From Bog-756 sp963710495 (GTDB taxonomy: Bacteria; Actinomycetota; Acidimicrobiia; Acidimicrobiales; RAAP-2), in contig CAVQAI010000007.1 of NCBI GenBank assembly GCA_963710495.1, positions 248,001-312,000 of the forward strand: a stretch of DNA of 64,000 nt. Direction: 5' to 3'. Position numbers and translations under genes: made by a program. Positions 44,257-52,967 of this stretch are shown in pieces. The notes beneath the pieces were generated by a model. It did no database searches. It saw nothing but the letters and a program-made list of their open reading frames with translations, and had not been told where the DNA came from. Each line of letters begins with the position of its first letter. Positions within the stretch are counted from its first letter, which is position 1.

Positions 44257-44679
44257 GTGTCACACCCAGTCGCCACACTCGAGGGGATGGCACCCCTCGC
44301 CCTGGTGGGACTGGAGGACCGCAGCGAGGCCCACACCCGGTTCGCGGCGGTCGCCTTGACCGGACTGGCCGGCTTGGGGCCGGGGGCGCCCGCCGGGACC
44401 GACCTCGCCCTCCCCCTCGGCCTCTCGGCCTGGATGCGCCTGTCCGGGGTGGGCCTGGCCGAGGCGGCCTCGGTCCTCGCCGACCTGCGGGGGGCGGTCC
44501 TCGGGGCCACCGGGCTCGAGCACAACGGGGAGCCGGTCCCCTTCCGGGTCCCCGACCCGAGACAGGACCTCCTCCTCCTCGCCGGCTACCTCGGTGACCT
44601 CCTCCACCGGGCGGCGGCCACCACCGGCTCGGACCGCACCGCCGTCGCCGCCCGGGCCCTGCGGGCCCTGGCCGCCTGA
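44257..44679 (+). CDS. Unknown Ala/Leu-rich protein
   Basis: Protein of 140 residues from GTG 44257, or 130 from ATG 44287. Leu/Ala/Gly-rich helices without a clear membrane segment: LSAWMRLSGVGLAEAASVLAD, then QDLLLLAGYLGDLLHRAA. Divergent from ku across 53 bases. In such GC-rich sequence chance open frames are common, so it may not be a real gene. Confidence 0.45.
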   Translation: MSHPVATLEGMAPLALVGLEDRSEAHTRFAAVALTGLAGLGPGAPAGTDLALPLGLSAWMRLSGVGLAEAASVLADLRGAVLGATGLEHNGEPVPFRVPDPRQDLLLLAGYLGDLLHRAAATTGSDRTAVAARALRALAA

Positions 44680-44758
44680 GGCCGGGGGGCCGCCCCGGCC
44701 GGGACTACGAGACGACGACGGTCACGTCGAGCGAGGCCGACGGCAGAGATCGCCGTGG

Positions 44759-45025
44759 TCAGATCTCCTCGACCGACCGAGGCGTACGCAGGAGCATGAA
44801 CGAGGTGGCGATCAGCAGCACCGCGCCGATGACCGTGAACACGAAATGCCACCAGCTGAAGTAGAACTGGCGCTGGACCGCCACCGAGGTCGGCGTGCCG
44901 CAGGCCTGGTCGACCGGGCACGTGGTGGACGTCGACGGAAGAGTCACCACGGTGGTGCTGGTGAACCGAGTCACCGTCCAGAGGACCCACATGGCCCACA
45001 ACCCAACGACGACGACAATTCGCAT
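44759..45025 (-). CDS. Small membrane protein with two segments
   Basis: Protein of 88 residues from ATG 45025: IVVVVGLWAMWVLWTVT, an exposed loop with two cysteines (TCPVDQACGTP) that could pair, then FVFTVIGAVLLIATSFML. Both ends would lie on the cytoplasmic side. In-frame starts further upstream (to 45094) are possible and none has a good ribosome site. Function unknown. Confidence 0.55.
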   Translation of the reverse strand: MRIVVVVGLWAMWVLWTVTRFTSTTVVTLPSTSTTCPVDQACGTPTSVAVQRQFYFSWWHFVFTVIGAVLLIATSFMLLRTPRSVEEI

Positions 45026-45181
45026 GGGCTGATTGCGAATGAACACCCGGCAATCTTGCCAGAGATGGGTCGCGGGCCAGCGTCGGAGGCACACGAAAGG
45101 CCAGGCCGAGCAGCCCCGGCTCCCCGGCGACGGTGAGCCGGGCGGTGCCTCTCAGTTCCGAAAGCCGGACCTCGTGGGACG

Positions 45182-45254
45182 CTCCGGGGGAGAGACTCGA
45201 ACTCTCAACCTAGCGGTTAACAGCCGCTTGCTCTGCCGATTGAGCTACCCCGGA
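45182..45254 (-). tRNA. tRNA-Asn (anticodon GTT)
   Basis: Cloverleaf of 73 bases beginning TCCGGGG and closed by CCCCGGA with discriminator G. The anticodon loop CTGTTAA gives GTT, and the T loop is TTCGAGT. CCA is not encoded. Confidence 0.95.
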
Positions 45255-45370
45255 AGAAATGCCGGCGCCGGCGGCACGAAGGTGCGGCGGCGCGCCCAGG
45301 GACACTAGCCCGTGGTCGTCGGCCCGACGGCCACGATGCACGGCCGGGCCATGGGGTGCACAATGGGCCG

Positions 45371-45757
45371 GTGAAAGTTCGCACCGGCACCGTGCTCGCC
45401 TTCTGCCTCGGCTACGTCCTCGGGACGCGGGCCGGCCGGGAGCGGTACCGCCAGATCATGCGGGCCCTGTCCCACGTGGGACGCTCGGCTCCGGTGTCCG
45501 GCACGGCCAGCCTGGTCGGTGCCAAGTCGAGAGCCGTGGCCAACCTCGGCGTCGAGCGGCTGAAGGACACCGTCGGGGTCAGGCTGGGCTGGCGGAACGG
45601 CGACCAGGCCGCCGACGCCATCGCCGTCGACCTGGCCGAGGACCTGGCCAGCGCGCTCAACCACCGCCGGCTGCGACCGGATCCGCCGTCGGTACCCTCC
45701 GGACCCTCGCGCCGGCACCGGGGGGCGTCGGCCCTCAGTCAGGCCTCGTCGAGGTAG
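45371..45757 (+). CDS. Small membrane-associated protein (YtxH-like start)
   Basis: Protein of 128 residues: TGTVLAFCLGYVLGTRAGRERY is a short membrane segment followed by the charged RAGRERY motif seen in many actinobacterial envelope proteins. The remainder is basic and helical. GTG at 45371 lacks a strong ribosome site. Its end overlaps the convergent sigma-factor gene by 19 bases. Function unknown. Confidence 0.6.
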   Translation: MKVRTGTVLAFCLGYVLGTRAGRERYRQIMRALSHVGRSAPVSGTASLVGAKSRAVANLGVERLKDTVGVRLGWRNGDQAADAIAVDLAEDLASALNHRRLRPDPPSVPSGPSRRHRGASALSQASSR

Positions 45758-46902
45758 TCCCGCAGGAGCTGGGCCGACTCGGGTCGGCGCAACTTGGCCA
45801 ACGTCTTGGCCTCGATCTGTCGGATCCGCTCGCGGGTCACCCCGAAGGCCTTGCCCACCTCTTCGAGCGTCCTGATCTTGCCGTCCTCCAGGCCGAAGCG
45901 GAGCCGCACCACGTCCTTCTCACGCGGTGAGAGATGGCCCAATGCCTCGCGCACCGCGTCGTCGAGCATGATCCGGGCGGCGGCGTCGTCGGGCACGACC
46001 GCCTCGCGATCCTCGATCAGGTCGGAGAGGCTGAAGTCGTCCTCGTCCCCCATGGGCTGCTCGAGCGAGACCGTGTCCTGGTTGATGCGCTGGATCTCCC
46101 GCACCCGTTCGATGGAGAAGTCGACCCGGCCGGCCACCTCCTCGGCACTGGGCTCGCGCCCGAGCTCTTGGAGGAGCTGGCGCTGGGCCCAGACCACCTT
46201 GTTGATGGTCTCGACCATGTGCACCGGAATGCGGATGGTGCGGGCTTGATCGGCGATGGCGCGGGTGATGGCCTGGCGGATCCACCAGGTGGCGTACGTC
46301 GAGAATTTGAACCCTTTGGTGTGATCGAATTTCTCGACGGCCCGCATGAGGCCGAGATTCCCTTCCTGGATGAGATCGAGGAAGGCGAGGCCGCGGTTGC
46401 GGTAGCGCTTGGCGATCGACACCACCAGCCGGAGGTTGGCCTCGATCAACGCCTCCTTGGCCGACTGGCCCCGCCGCACCATCACCCGGTCCTTCACCCG
46501 GTCGGGATACGTCTCGTCGCTGCCCTCGAAGGCGGCCAGGCGCTCGGCCGCGGCGTTGCCGGCCAGGATCCGCTCGGCCAGCTCCACCTCGAGCGCCGCG
46601 TCGAGGAGCTTGACCTTCCCGATCTCCTTCAGGTACATGTGCACCGGGTCGGCGGCTGAGCCCCGGAAGGCATCGCCGTCGCCGTAGCCGTCCCGGTCGG
46701 CCGACCGGCGGGCCGCCCGCTCCCGACGGGGCTGGGCCGGGACGATTTCGCTGAGCACCTCGTCGGTCTCGCCGACCGCCGGCCCACCCTGGCGCCCCGG
46801 GGCCAGAGAGGCGTCGAGCGCCACGATCCGTGCGGCGGGAAGGTCACCGGGCAGAGGGGCAACGGTGGCCGTCTCCGGGGGGTCGGATGCGTTCTCGAGC
46901 AC
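45739..46902 (-). CDS. rpoD: Primary sigma factor (RpoD/SigA/HrdB), regions 1.2-4
   Basis: Vegetative sigma-70. In order: region 1.2 (DPVHMYLKEIGKVKLL), region 2 with the promoter-melting block (RNRGLAFLDLIQEGNLGLMRA, then FSTYATWWIRQAI), region 3, and region 4 ending in the -35-binding helix (LEEVGKAFGVTRERIRQIEAKTLAKLR). 387 residues from GTG 46902. Region 1.1 is present but lies in another frame directly upstream (46905-47237). One extra G in the GGGG run near 46915 would fuse them into one protein of about 499 residues, the expected size. As a primary sigma factor is essential, the break is probably an assembly indel, though a shortened protein without region 1.1 could still work. Confidence 0.93.
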   Translation of the reverse strand: MLENASDPPETATVAPLPGDLPAARIVALDASLAPGRQGGPAVGETDEVLSEIVPAQPRRERAARRSADRDGYGDGDAFRGSAADPVHMYLKEIGKVKLLDAALEVELAERILAGNAAAERLAAFEGSDETYPDRVKDRVMVRRGQSAKEALIEANLRLVVSIAKRYRNRGLAFLDLIQEGNLGLMRAVEKFDHTKGFKFSTYATWWIRQAITRAIADQARTIRIPVHMVETINKVVWAQRQLLQELGREPSAEEVAGRVDFSIERVREIQRINQDTVSLEQPMGDEDDFSLSDLIEDREAVVPDDAAARIMLDDAVREALGHLSPREKDVVRLRFGLEDGKIRTLEEVGKAFGVTRERIRQIEAKTLAKLRRPESAQLLRDYLDEA

Positions 46903-46904
46903 GG

Positions 46905-47237
46905 CGTCCGCCGCCCCACCACCGGGACCACCGTCGTCTCACCGGCGTCGTAGGAGAATTCGATGCCGGCCGCCCTGATCCGATCCACGATGTGGGCGAT
47001 GAGATCGGCACTCAACTCGACCGAGCGCAGAACGCTCATGAGATCGTCCTGGGTCAGACCGCCCCGCGCCTGACCGAGTCGGATCAACGCTTCGAACTGT
47101 TCGGTGGGTAGCGCGTCGAGCTCGGCGTCGCTGGGCGGGTCGAGCGTCTTCGTCGTCATCGTCGGACGCATCACCGCCGGCAGGTCGATCTGCTCGGGCT
47201 CGACGGTCACGAGACGCGACGTCTGCTTGGAGGTCAC
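46905..47237 (-). pseudogene. rpoD: Sigma factor region 1.1, separated from rpoD by a frameshift
   Basis: The frame from GTG 47237 reads TSKQTSRLVTVEPEQIDLPA, then the region 1.1 helices (ALPTEQFEALIRLGQARGGL, LRSVELSADLIAHIVDRI) and GETTVVPVVG. There the frame changes: with one more G it would continue AADAVLENASD into rpoD. The GTG overlaps the stop of the primase tail by 4 bases (GTGA), the coupled dnaG-rpoD arrangement. Confidence 0.75.
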
Positions 47238-47788
47238 GCCGACTCCCCGGAACCGTTCGTTCGTGCCCTCACCACAAGCCAGGCTACCAACCTCGTCGTC
47301 GCCGCCGCCGAGGCACCCGGATTGTCGAGCTCCTGGACCCAGGCCGTCGCCTCGACCGCCTCCTGAGCGGCGGCCGCCGACGTGCGCGCCTCGGACGTGA
47401 TCACCCGAAGCTCGCGCCGGGCAGCATGTCGGACCAGCTGCAACACCACGTCGTCGGGGTCACTGGTCGGCTCCTCCACCGTGAGGCGGACCAGCAGGGC
47501 CTGCACCGGCGGCGGCGCGCCGTCGATGGCCTGGTGCAGGTCGTCCGCTTCGACCAGGCACTGGAAGGCGGCACGTTGCACGTCGTCACGGAAGAGGGCC
47601 GCCTCCAGTCGGTCGCCCACGTCGTCGGGCCGGTGGATGGCCAGCCGGAGCGCTTCGAGCCCGGGGCGGAACTCCCGGACCGGCCCGTAGCCCCCCGGGC
47701 CCATCCCGTTTCGAACCGCCGCGGCCCGCGGGCCCGGCCCCCGACGGGCCTCCTTCCGGCGCCGGCTCACCTCCGTCGTCGGGATCAC
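47234..47788 (-). CDS. dnaG: C-terminal (helicase-binding) part of DNA primase, out of frame with dnaG
   Basis: This frame gives the last roughly 170 residues expected of DnaG: FRPGLEALRLAIHRPDDVGDR, LEAALFRDDVQRAAFQCLVEA, VQALLVRLTVEE and a helical tail RVITSEARTSAAAAQEAVEA. It lies exactly where the main dnaG frame loses its protein-like character (near 47790), so one indel in the GC-rich linker splits the gene. Translation as a separate protein from 47788 is possible but unlikely. Confidence 0.65.
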   Translation of the reverse strand: MIPTTEVSRRRKEARRGPGPRAAAVRNGMGPGGYGPVREFRPGLEALRLAIHRPDDVGDRLEAALFRDDVQRAAFQCLVEADDLHQAIDGAPPPVQALLVRLTVEEPTSDPDDVVLQLVRHAARRELRVITSEARTSAAAAQEAVEATAWVQELDNPGASAAATTRLVAWLVVRARTNGSGESA

Positions 47789-49172
47789 GCACCCAGGACT
47801 CGTCCCCCGCCCGGGGGGCGTCGCGGTGGCGTCGTCCGGCCCCCGAGGACACCGGGCCCGCCGGGGTCCCGGCCGGGCCGGCCCGGTGACGCTCGCTCCG
47901 AAGGCGCTCGAGGCGGTCGCGGAGCTGGGGAGGCTCGAGGCGGCAGCGCTCGGCCACCTCCATCAGGTACTGGTCCCGGACCAGGTCGTCGGGGTGCTCG
48001 GCCACGGCGGCCAGCGCGGTGTCGGCGGCTTTGGCCCGGCCCTCGGCCGTGTCCAGCTGAGCGGCCTCGAGGATCCGTTCGACCCGGAAGCGGAGGAACG
48101 GCTTGGCCTGCTCGATGGCAGCTCGCAGCGCTCCGGGATCGGTCCGGGCCAGCTCGCCGGGGTCGGAGCCCGGCGGGAGATCGGCCACCGCCACGTCGAT
48201 CTCGAGTCGGCGCTCCCACTCGTAGAACCGTCCGGCGGCGGCCTGGCCGGCACCGTCGGCGTCGAAAGCCAGCACCACGCGCGAGGCGAAATTCCGGAGC
48301 AGCTTGACGTGGTCTTCGGCCAGCGCCGTCCCGCAAGTGGCGACGGCCCGCTCGACGCCCGCCCCGAAGAGACCGATCACGTCGGTGTACCCCTCGCAGA
48401 CCACCACCTCGCCCTTCCGGATGATGTCATCCTTGGCCCAGTTGAGGGCATAGAGGGTCCGCCGCTTGGAGTAGACGGCCGTCTCCGAGGAGTTCTTGTA
48501 CTTGGCCGGGTCCTCGCTGTCGGGGAGGATGCGCCCGCCCAGGGCCACCGGATGGCCGGAGGGGTCGCAGATGGGGAACAGGATTCGGGCGCGGAAGGCG
48601 TCCTGCAGCCGGCCCCGCCGGTTGACGAACCCCAGCCCGGTCCCGACCGCATGCTCCCGGCTCAGCTTGAGGCCGGTGCAGAGCTCATCCCATTCGTCCG
48701 GCGCCCAGCCCAACCGGAAGCGGCGCACCACCTCGCCGTCGTAGCCGCGACTGCGCAGGTAGTCGCGGGCCCGTCCGGCGTCGGGGCCGTCGAGGAGCCG
48801 CCGGTGGTACCACTCGACCGCCTGCTCCATGATGTCGAGGAGGATCTTGCGCCGCTGGCTGTCCCGGCCCGAGTGGGCGTCCTCGCGGATGGTCATGCCC
48901 GCCCGGTCGGCCAGTCGGTGGACGGCCTCGACGAAGTCGAGGTGCTCGACGGCCCGCACGAAGCTGATGGCGTCGCCCTTGGCCTGGCAGCCGAAGCAGT
49001 AGTAGAAGCCCTCCTCGGCGTTGACGCTGAAGGACGGCGTCTTCTCGCTGTGGAAGGGACAGAGGCCCACCCAGCGCTGGCCCTGGCGCTTGAGGGCGGC
49101 GTGCTCCCCGATCAGGGCGACGATGTCGGTGGACGCCCGGACCCGGGCGACGTCCTCATCGGGGATACCCAT
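47586..49172 (-). CDS. dnaG: DNA primase, N-terminal and TOPRIM portion
   Basis: Synthesises RNA primers at replication forks. The CHC2 zinc finger has Cys38, His41, Cys59 and Cys62 (CPFH...CFGC). The RNA-polymerase core follows (RARILFPICDPSGHPVALGGR), then TOPRIM with VVCEGYTDVIGLF and LAFDADGAGQAA for metal binding. Genuine DnaG sequence continues to about residue 460; beyond that the frame becomes Gly/Pro/Arg-rich and uninformative, and the true C-terminus lies in the frame at 47234-47788. ATG at 49172 is the canonical MGIPDEDVARVR start. It forms the macromolecular synthesis unit with rpoD downstream. Confidence 0.92.
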   Translation of the reverse strand: MGIPDEDVARVRASTDIVALIGEHAALKRQGQRWVGLCPFHSEKTPSFSVNAEEGFYYCFGCQAKGDAISFVRAVEHLDFVEAVHRLADRAGMTIREDAHSGRDSQRRKILLDIMEQAVEWYHRRLLDGPDAGRARDYLRSRGYDGEVVRRFRLGWAPDEWDELCTGLKLSREHAVGTGLGFVNRRGRLQDAFRARILFPICDPSGHPVALGGRILPDSEDPAKYKNSSETAVYSKRRTLYALNWAKDDIIRKGEVVVCEGYTDVIGLFGAGVERAVATCGTALAEDHVKLLRNFASRVVLAFDADGAGQAAAGRFYEWERRLEIDVAVADLPPGSDPGELARTDPGALRAAIEQAKPFLRFRVERILEAAQLDTAEGRAKAADTALAAVAEHPDDLVRDQYLMEVAERCRLEPPQLRDRLERLRSERHRAGPAGTPAGPVSSGAGRRHRDAPRAGDESWVRDPDDGGEPAPEGGPSGAGPAGRGGSKRDGPGGLRAGPGVPPRARSAPAGHPPARRRGRPTGGGPLP

Positions 49173-49204
49173 GGTTGACGACCGTACCTCGTCGCCGTGA
49201 CCTT

Positions 49205-49229
49205 CCGGCCGGGTCGTGACCCCGGCCGG
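49205..49229 (-). terminator. Hairpin downstream of ppdK
   Basis: CCGGCCGGG (49205-49213) and CCCGGCCGG (49221-49229) form a perfect 9-base stem with a 7-base loop in the 91-base gap between the ppdK stop and the dnaG start. Its place fits termination of ppdK transcription, or attenuation into dnaG. No T-run. Confidence 0.6.
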
Positions 49230-49263
49230 GCCGTGACCGACGCGCCGACGGCCGGGGGCGGGG

Positions 49264-52011
49264 TTACCGGGCGGAGCGGCGCCCCGACCGCGCCTTCGAC
49301 GGGCGGGCTCTCCCCTTCGGACGGGCGGGCCTGCGCCCGGTGTCGGCCAGCCCGGCCAGCACGGCCTGGGCCGCGGCCAGGCGGGCGATGGGCACCCGGA
49401 AGGGCGAGCAGCTCACGTAGTCGACACCGGCCCGGGCGAAGGTGGCGATCGAGTCGGGATCCCCGCCGTGCTCACCACAGACGCCGACCTTCAGCGAAGG
49501 GCGGGTCGACCGGCCGCGCTCGACGCCGACCCTCACCAGCTCCCCGACGCCGTCGGGGTCCACCACCTCGAAGGGATTCCGCGTCAGCAGACCGAGCTCC
49601 AGATAGGCCGACATCATTCGCCCTTCGACGTCGTCGCGGCTGAAGCCGAATGTCATCTGGGTCAGGTCGTTGGTGCCGAAGGAGAAGAATTCCGCCTCCT
49701 CGGCGATCTCGGCGGCGAGCAGCGCCGCCCGCGGCGTCTCGATCATCGTGCCGATGGCGACCTCGAGTGACCCCGTCCGGGTCTTGGACCGCGCCTTTCC
49801 CGGGCCGCCCGTTCCGGCCGACGCCGTCGTCTCGGCGATGGCCGCCTCCACCCAGGATCGGGCCAGAGCCATCTCCTCCCTCGAGATGGTGAGGGGGATC
49901 ATGATCTCGACGACGGGATGGCCCCCCGCCTTGACCCGGTCCAGTGCCGCCTCCATCAGTGCCTGGACCTGCATGGCGTAGAGCCCCGGTTTGATCACGC
50001 CCAGCCGCACGCCGCGGGTGCCGAGCATCGGGTTGTGCTCGTGCCAGGCCAACGCCGCCCGGTAGAGGCGTTGCTCCTCGGGGTTCAGGCCCTCGGTCGC
50101 CTCCTTGATCGCCAGCTCCTCGGTCTTCGGCAGGAACTCGTGCAACGGGGGGTCGAGCAGCCGGATGGTGACCGGCAAACCGTCCATCGCCTCGAGGATC
50201 TCCAGGAAGTCGACGCGCTGGGCCTCGCGCAACGGCTCCAAGGCGGCGGTCTCCTCGTCCGGGCTCGAGGCGAGGATCATCTGGCGCACGATGGGGAGCC
50301 GGTCGTCGCCGAGGAACATGTGCTCGGTTCGGCAGAGCCCGATCCCCTCGGCACCGTGCCGGCGGGCATTGGCCGCGTCCGGGCCGTTGTCGGCGTTGGC
50401 CCGGACCCCGAGCTTCCCGGCCCGGGCCGCATCGGCCCAGCCGAGGATGGTGTCGAACTCCGGGGGGGTGACCCCTTTCGTCACCGGGACCTGGCCGAGC
50501 ATCACCGTTCCGTTGGTGCCGTCCACCGAGATCCAGTCACCTTCGCTCACCAAGGTGGCACCGACGCTGAAGGTGTTGCCGGTGATGCGGACGGCCTCGG
50601 CACCGACCACGGCCGGCTTGCCCCAGCCGCGGGCCACCACCGCGGCGTGACTCACCAGACCGCCGCGTGCCGTCAGGATCCCTTCGGCGGCCAGCATCCC
50701 GTGGACGTCCTCCGGCGACGTCTCACTGCGGACCAGCACCACCTTCTCGCCCTGCTCGGCCGCCGCCTGGGCCTCGTCGGCGGTGAAGTAGACCCGACCG
50801 ACGGCCGCCCCCGGGGAGGCACCGAGACCCTTGGTCAGCACGGGGTGGCCCGACCCGGAGAACTGCGGGTGGAGAACCTGCTCGAGGTGCTCGGCGGTGA
50901 TCCGCTGCACCGCCTCGTCCTTGGTCAGCTTGATCGGCCTCTCGCGCACCATGTCGACGGCCATGCGCAGCGCGGCGCGACCGGTGCGCTTGCCCACCCT
51001 GGTCTGCAGCATCCAGAGCTTGCCCTGCTCGACAGTGAATTCGGTGTCGCACATGTCCCGGTAGTGCGCCTCCAACCGGGCGAAGATGCCCAGCAGCTCG
51101 CGGTGGATGGCCGGGAACCGCTTCTTCAGGGCCGACAGCGGCTCGGTGTTGCGAATCCCTGCCACCACGTCCTCCCCTTGGGCGTTCAGCAGGAAGTCCC
51201 CGTAGGCGCCGGGCGCCCCGGTGGCCGGGTCACGGGTGAAGCCGACGCCGGTGCCCGAGCGGTCGTCCCGGTTCCCGAACACCATGGCCTGCACGTTGAC
51301 GGCGGTGCCGAGGTCGTGGGGGATCCGTTCCCGCACCCGGTAGGCCACGGCCCGCGGGCCGTTCCACGAGGCGAAGACCGCTTCGATGGCTCCGCGCAGT
51401 TGCTCCTCGGGATCCTGGGGGAAGGGCTTTCCGGTGGCCCGCTCCACGATCTGCTGGTAGGCGTCGACCAGGTAGCGGAGGAGCTCGATGGGAATCCCGG
51501 CATCCGAGTCCGTCCCGGCCAGCTCCTTGGCCGCATCCAGGAGCCCGTCGAACTCCTGGGCCGGGATGTCGAGCACGATGCGGCCGTACATGGCCACGAA
51601 GCGGCGGTACGAGTCGTAGGCGAAACGCTCGTCGTCGGTCTGCTTGGCCAGGCCGTCCACCGACTGGTCGTTGAGACCGAGATTGAGGACGGTGTCCATC
51701 ATCCCCGGCATCGAGAACTTGGCTCCCGAGCGCACCGAGACGAGCAACGGGTCGCTGGGGTCGCCGATCCGCTTGCCCATGGCCTTCTCCAGCCTGGCCC
51801 GGGCCCGGACCACCTCGCCGGTCAAGGCCTCGGGCCAGCCGGACTCCATGTAGTTCCGGCAGGCGGTGGTGGCGATGGTGAAGCCCGGCGGGACCGGGAG
51901 GTCCAGCACCGACGTCATCTCGGCCAGGTTGGCGCCTTTGCCACCGAGCAGGTCCTTCATCTCCATCGGTGGCCGGCGATGGGCATGGTCGAAGTCGAAG
52001 ACGGAAGGCAT
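49264..52011 (-). CDS. ppdK: Pyruvate, phosphate dikinase
   Basis: Interconverts pyruvate + ATP + Pi and phosphoenolpyruvate + AMP + PPi. 915 residues: ATP-grasp nucleotide domain first (GGKGANLAEM near 24-33, TGVGFTRDPATGA near 255), the phosphohistidine in GGLVSHAAVVARG (His455), and a C-terminal TIM barrel with GLCRTEHMF and the catalytic cysteine in GVCGEHGGDP (Cys845). All are intact, so it should be active. The C-terminal 25 residues are a basic Arg/Pro/Lys tail beyond the usual end. Bacteria use the enzyme in gluconeogenesis or in PPi-based glycolysis. Divergent from the SDR operon across 176 bases. Confidence 0.95.
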   Translation of the reverse strand: MPSVFDFDHAHRRPPMEMKDLLGGKGANLAEMTSVLDLPVPPGFTIATTACRNYMESGWPEALTGEVVRARARLEKAMGKRIGDPSDPLLVSVRSGAKFSMPGMMDTVLNLGLNDQSVDGLAKQTDDERFAYDSYRRFVAMYGRIVLDIPAQEFDGLLDAAKELAGTDSDAGIPIELLRYLVDAYQQIVERATGKPFPQDPEEQLRGAIEAVFASWNGPRAVAYRVRERIPHDLGTAVNVQAMVFGNRDDRSGTGVGFTRDPATGAPGAYGDFLLNAQGEDVVAGIRNTEPLSALKKRFPAIHRELLGIFARLEAHYRDMCDTEFTVEQGKLWMLQTRVGKRTGRAALRMAVDMVRERPIKLTKDEAVQRITAEHLEQVLHPQFSGSGHPVLTKGLGASPGAAVGRVYFTADEAQAAAEQGEKVVLVRSETSPEDVHGMLAAEGILTARGGLVSHAAVVARGWGKPAVVGAEAVRITGNTFSVGATLVSEGDWISVDGTNGTVMLGQVPVTKGVTPPEFDTILGWADAARAGKLGVRANADNGPDAANARRHGAEGIGLCRTEHMFLGDDRLPIVRQMILASSPDEETAALEPLREAQRVDFLEILEAMDGLPVTIRLLDPPLHEFLPKTEELAIKEATEGLNPEEQRLYRAALAWHEHNPMLGTRGVRLGVIKPGLYAMQVQALMEAALDRVKAGGHPVVEIMIPLTISREEMALARSWVEAAIAETTASAGTGGPGKARSKTRTGSLEVAIGTMIETPRAALLAAEIAEEAEFFSFGTNDLTQMTFGFSRDDVEGRMMSAYLELGLLTRNPFEVVDPDGVGELVRVGVERGRSTRPSLKVGVCGEHGGDPDSIATFARAGVDYVSCSPFRVPIARLAAAQAVLAGLADTGRRPARPKGRARPSKARSGRRSAR

Positions 52012-52187
52012 GTCGGACAGGGTCTCCTGGGGACGGAATCGGAGCGGGGCGACCAGTCACGGCCCACCCGGGTGAGGGAGCCAGCGTACCCGGGCCGACC
52101 AGGACCACCCAACCGCCGCCCCCTCCCGATCGACGAGGGTCGCGCCCCGAACTGGAAGGCATGAACCACAACCGATAGAAGGAAGGG

Positions 52188-52967
52188 ATGATCCTCGAAG
52201 GGAAGACCGTCCTCGTGACGGGTGTCGGTGCCGGGCTCGGCCGGGAGTGCGCCACGAGCGCCCTGCGCGACGGGGCGAACGTGGTGCTGGCGGCTCGAAC
52301 CGCCGAAACGCTCGACGCCACCGCCGCCGAGCTCGATCCGGGCGGGACCCGGGTGGCCAGCCACGTCACCGACATCACCGAACCCGGGTCCTGCGCCGGC
52401 CTGGTGGCCCTCGCCATGGAACGGTTCGGGTCGGTCGACGCCCTGATCCAGGTGGCCGCCTACGAGAACGTGTGGGGTGGCCTCTACGACCTCAAGTTCG
52501 AGGCCTGGCGCAAGGCCTTCGAGACCAACGTTATCGGGGCCCTCACCGTCATCCGCCCGGTGGCCGAGGCGATGAAGTCCGGCGGGGGTGGCTCGATCGT
52601 GCTGATCGGCTCCCAGTCGATGTTCCAGCCGGCCCTTCCCCAGAGCGGCTATGCCGCGTCCAAGGGTGCGCTGCTCTCCACCATGTACTACCTCTGCGAC
52701 GAGCTGGGCCCCGACAACATCCGCTGCAACATGATCGTCCCCTCGTGGATGTGGGGACCGAACGTCGAGCTGTACGTCACCGGCACTGCGGCCAACCAGG
52801 GTCGCACCGAGGAGGAGGTCCTCGACGACATCGTGGGCAAGTTCCCGCTCCGACGGATGACCGAGGACGGCGAGGTGGCCGATGTCGCCGCCTTCTTCGC
52901 ATCGGACCGGGCCAAGGCGGTGACCGGCCAGTACCTCATGGTCAACTCGGGCGAGCTGCTCCGATGA
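52188..52967 (+). CDS. Short-chain dehydrogenase/reductase
   Basis: SDR of 259 residues. TGVGAGLGRECA binds NAD(P), and the motif usually NNAG is replaced by QVAAYENV, seen in atypical SDRs. Ser lies in VLIGSQSMF, Tyr and Lys in SGYAASKGA, and AVTGQYLMVNSGELLR ends the protein. The stop overlaps the next start by 4 bases. First gene of a three-gene operon with a DapB-like enzyme and a SnoaL-like protein. Substrate unknown. Confidence 0.85.
   Translation: MILEGKTVLVTGVGAGLGRECATSALRDGANVVLAARTAETLDATAAELDPGGTRVASHVTDITEPGSCAGLVALAMERFGSVDALIQVAAYENVWGGLYDLKFEAWRKAFETNVIGALTVIRPVAEAMKSGGGGSIVLIGSQSMFQPALPQSGYAASKGALLSTMYYLCDELGPDNIRCNMIVPSWMWGPNVELYVTGTAANQGRTEEEVLDDIVGKFPLRRMTEDGEVADVAAFFASDRAKAVTGQYLMVNSGELLR

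Noticed and set aside
49918..52164. 748-codon plus-strand open frame opposite ppdK
   Set aside because: Same shadow effect; the minus strand has every catalytic motif of pyruvate phosphate dikinase.
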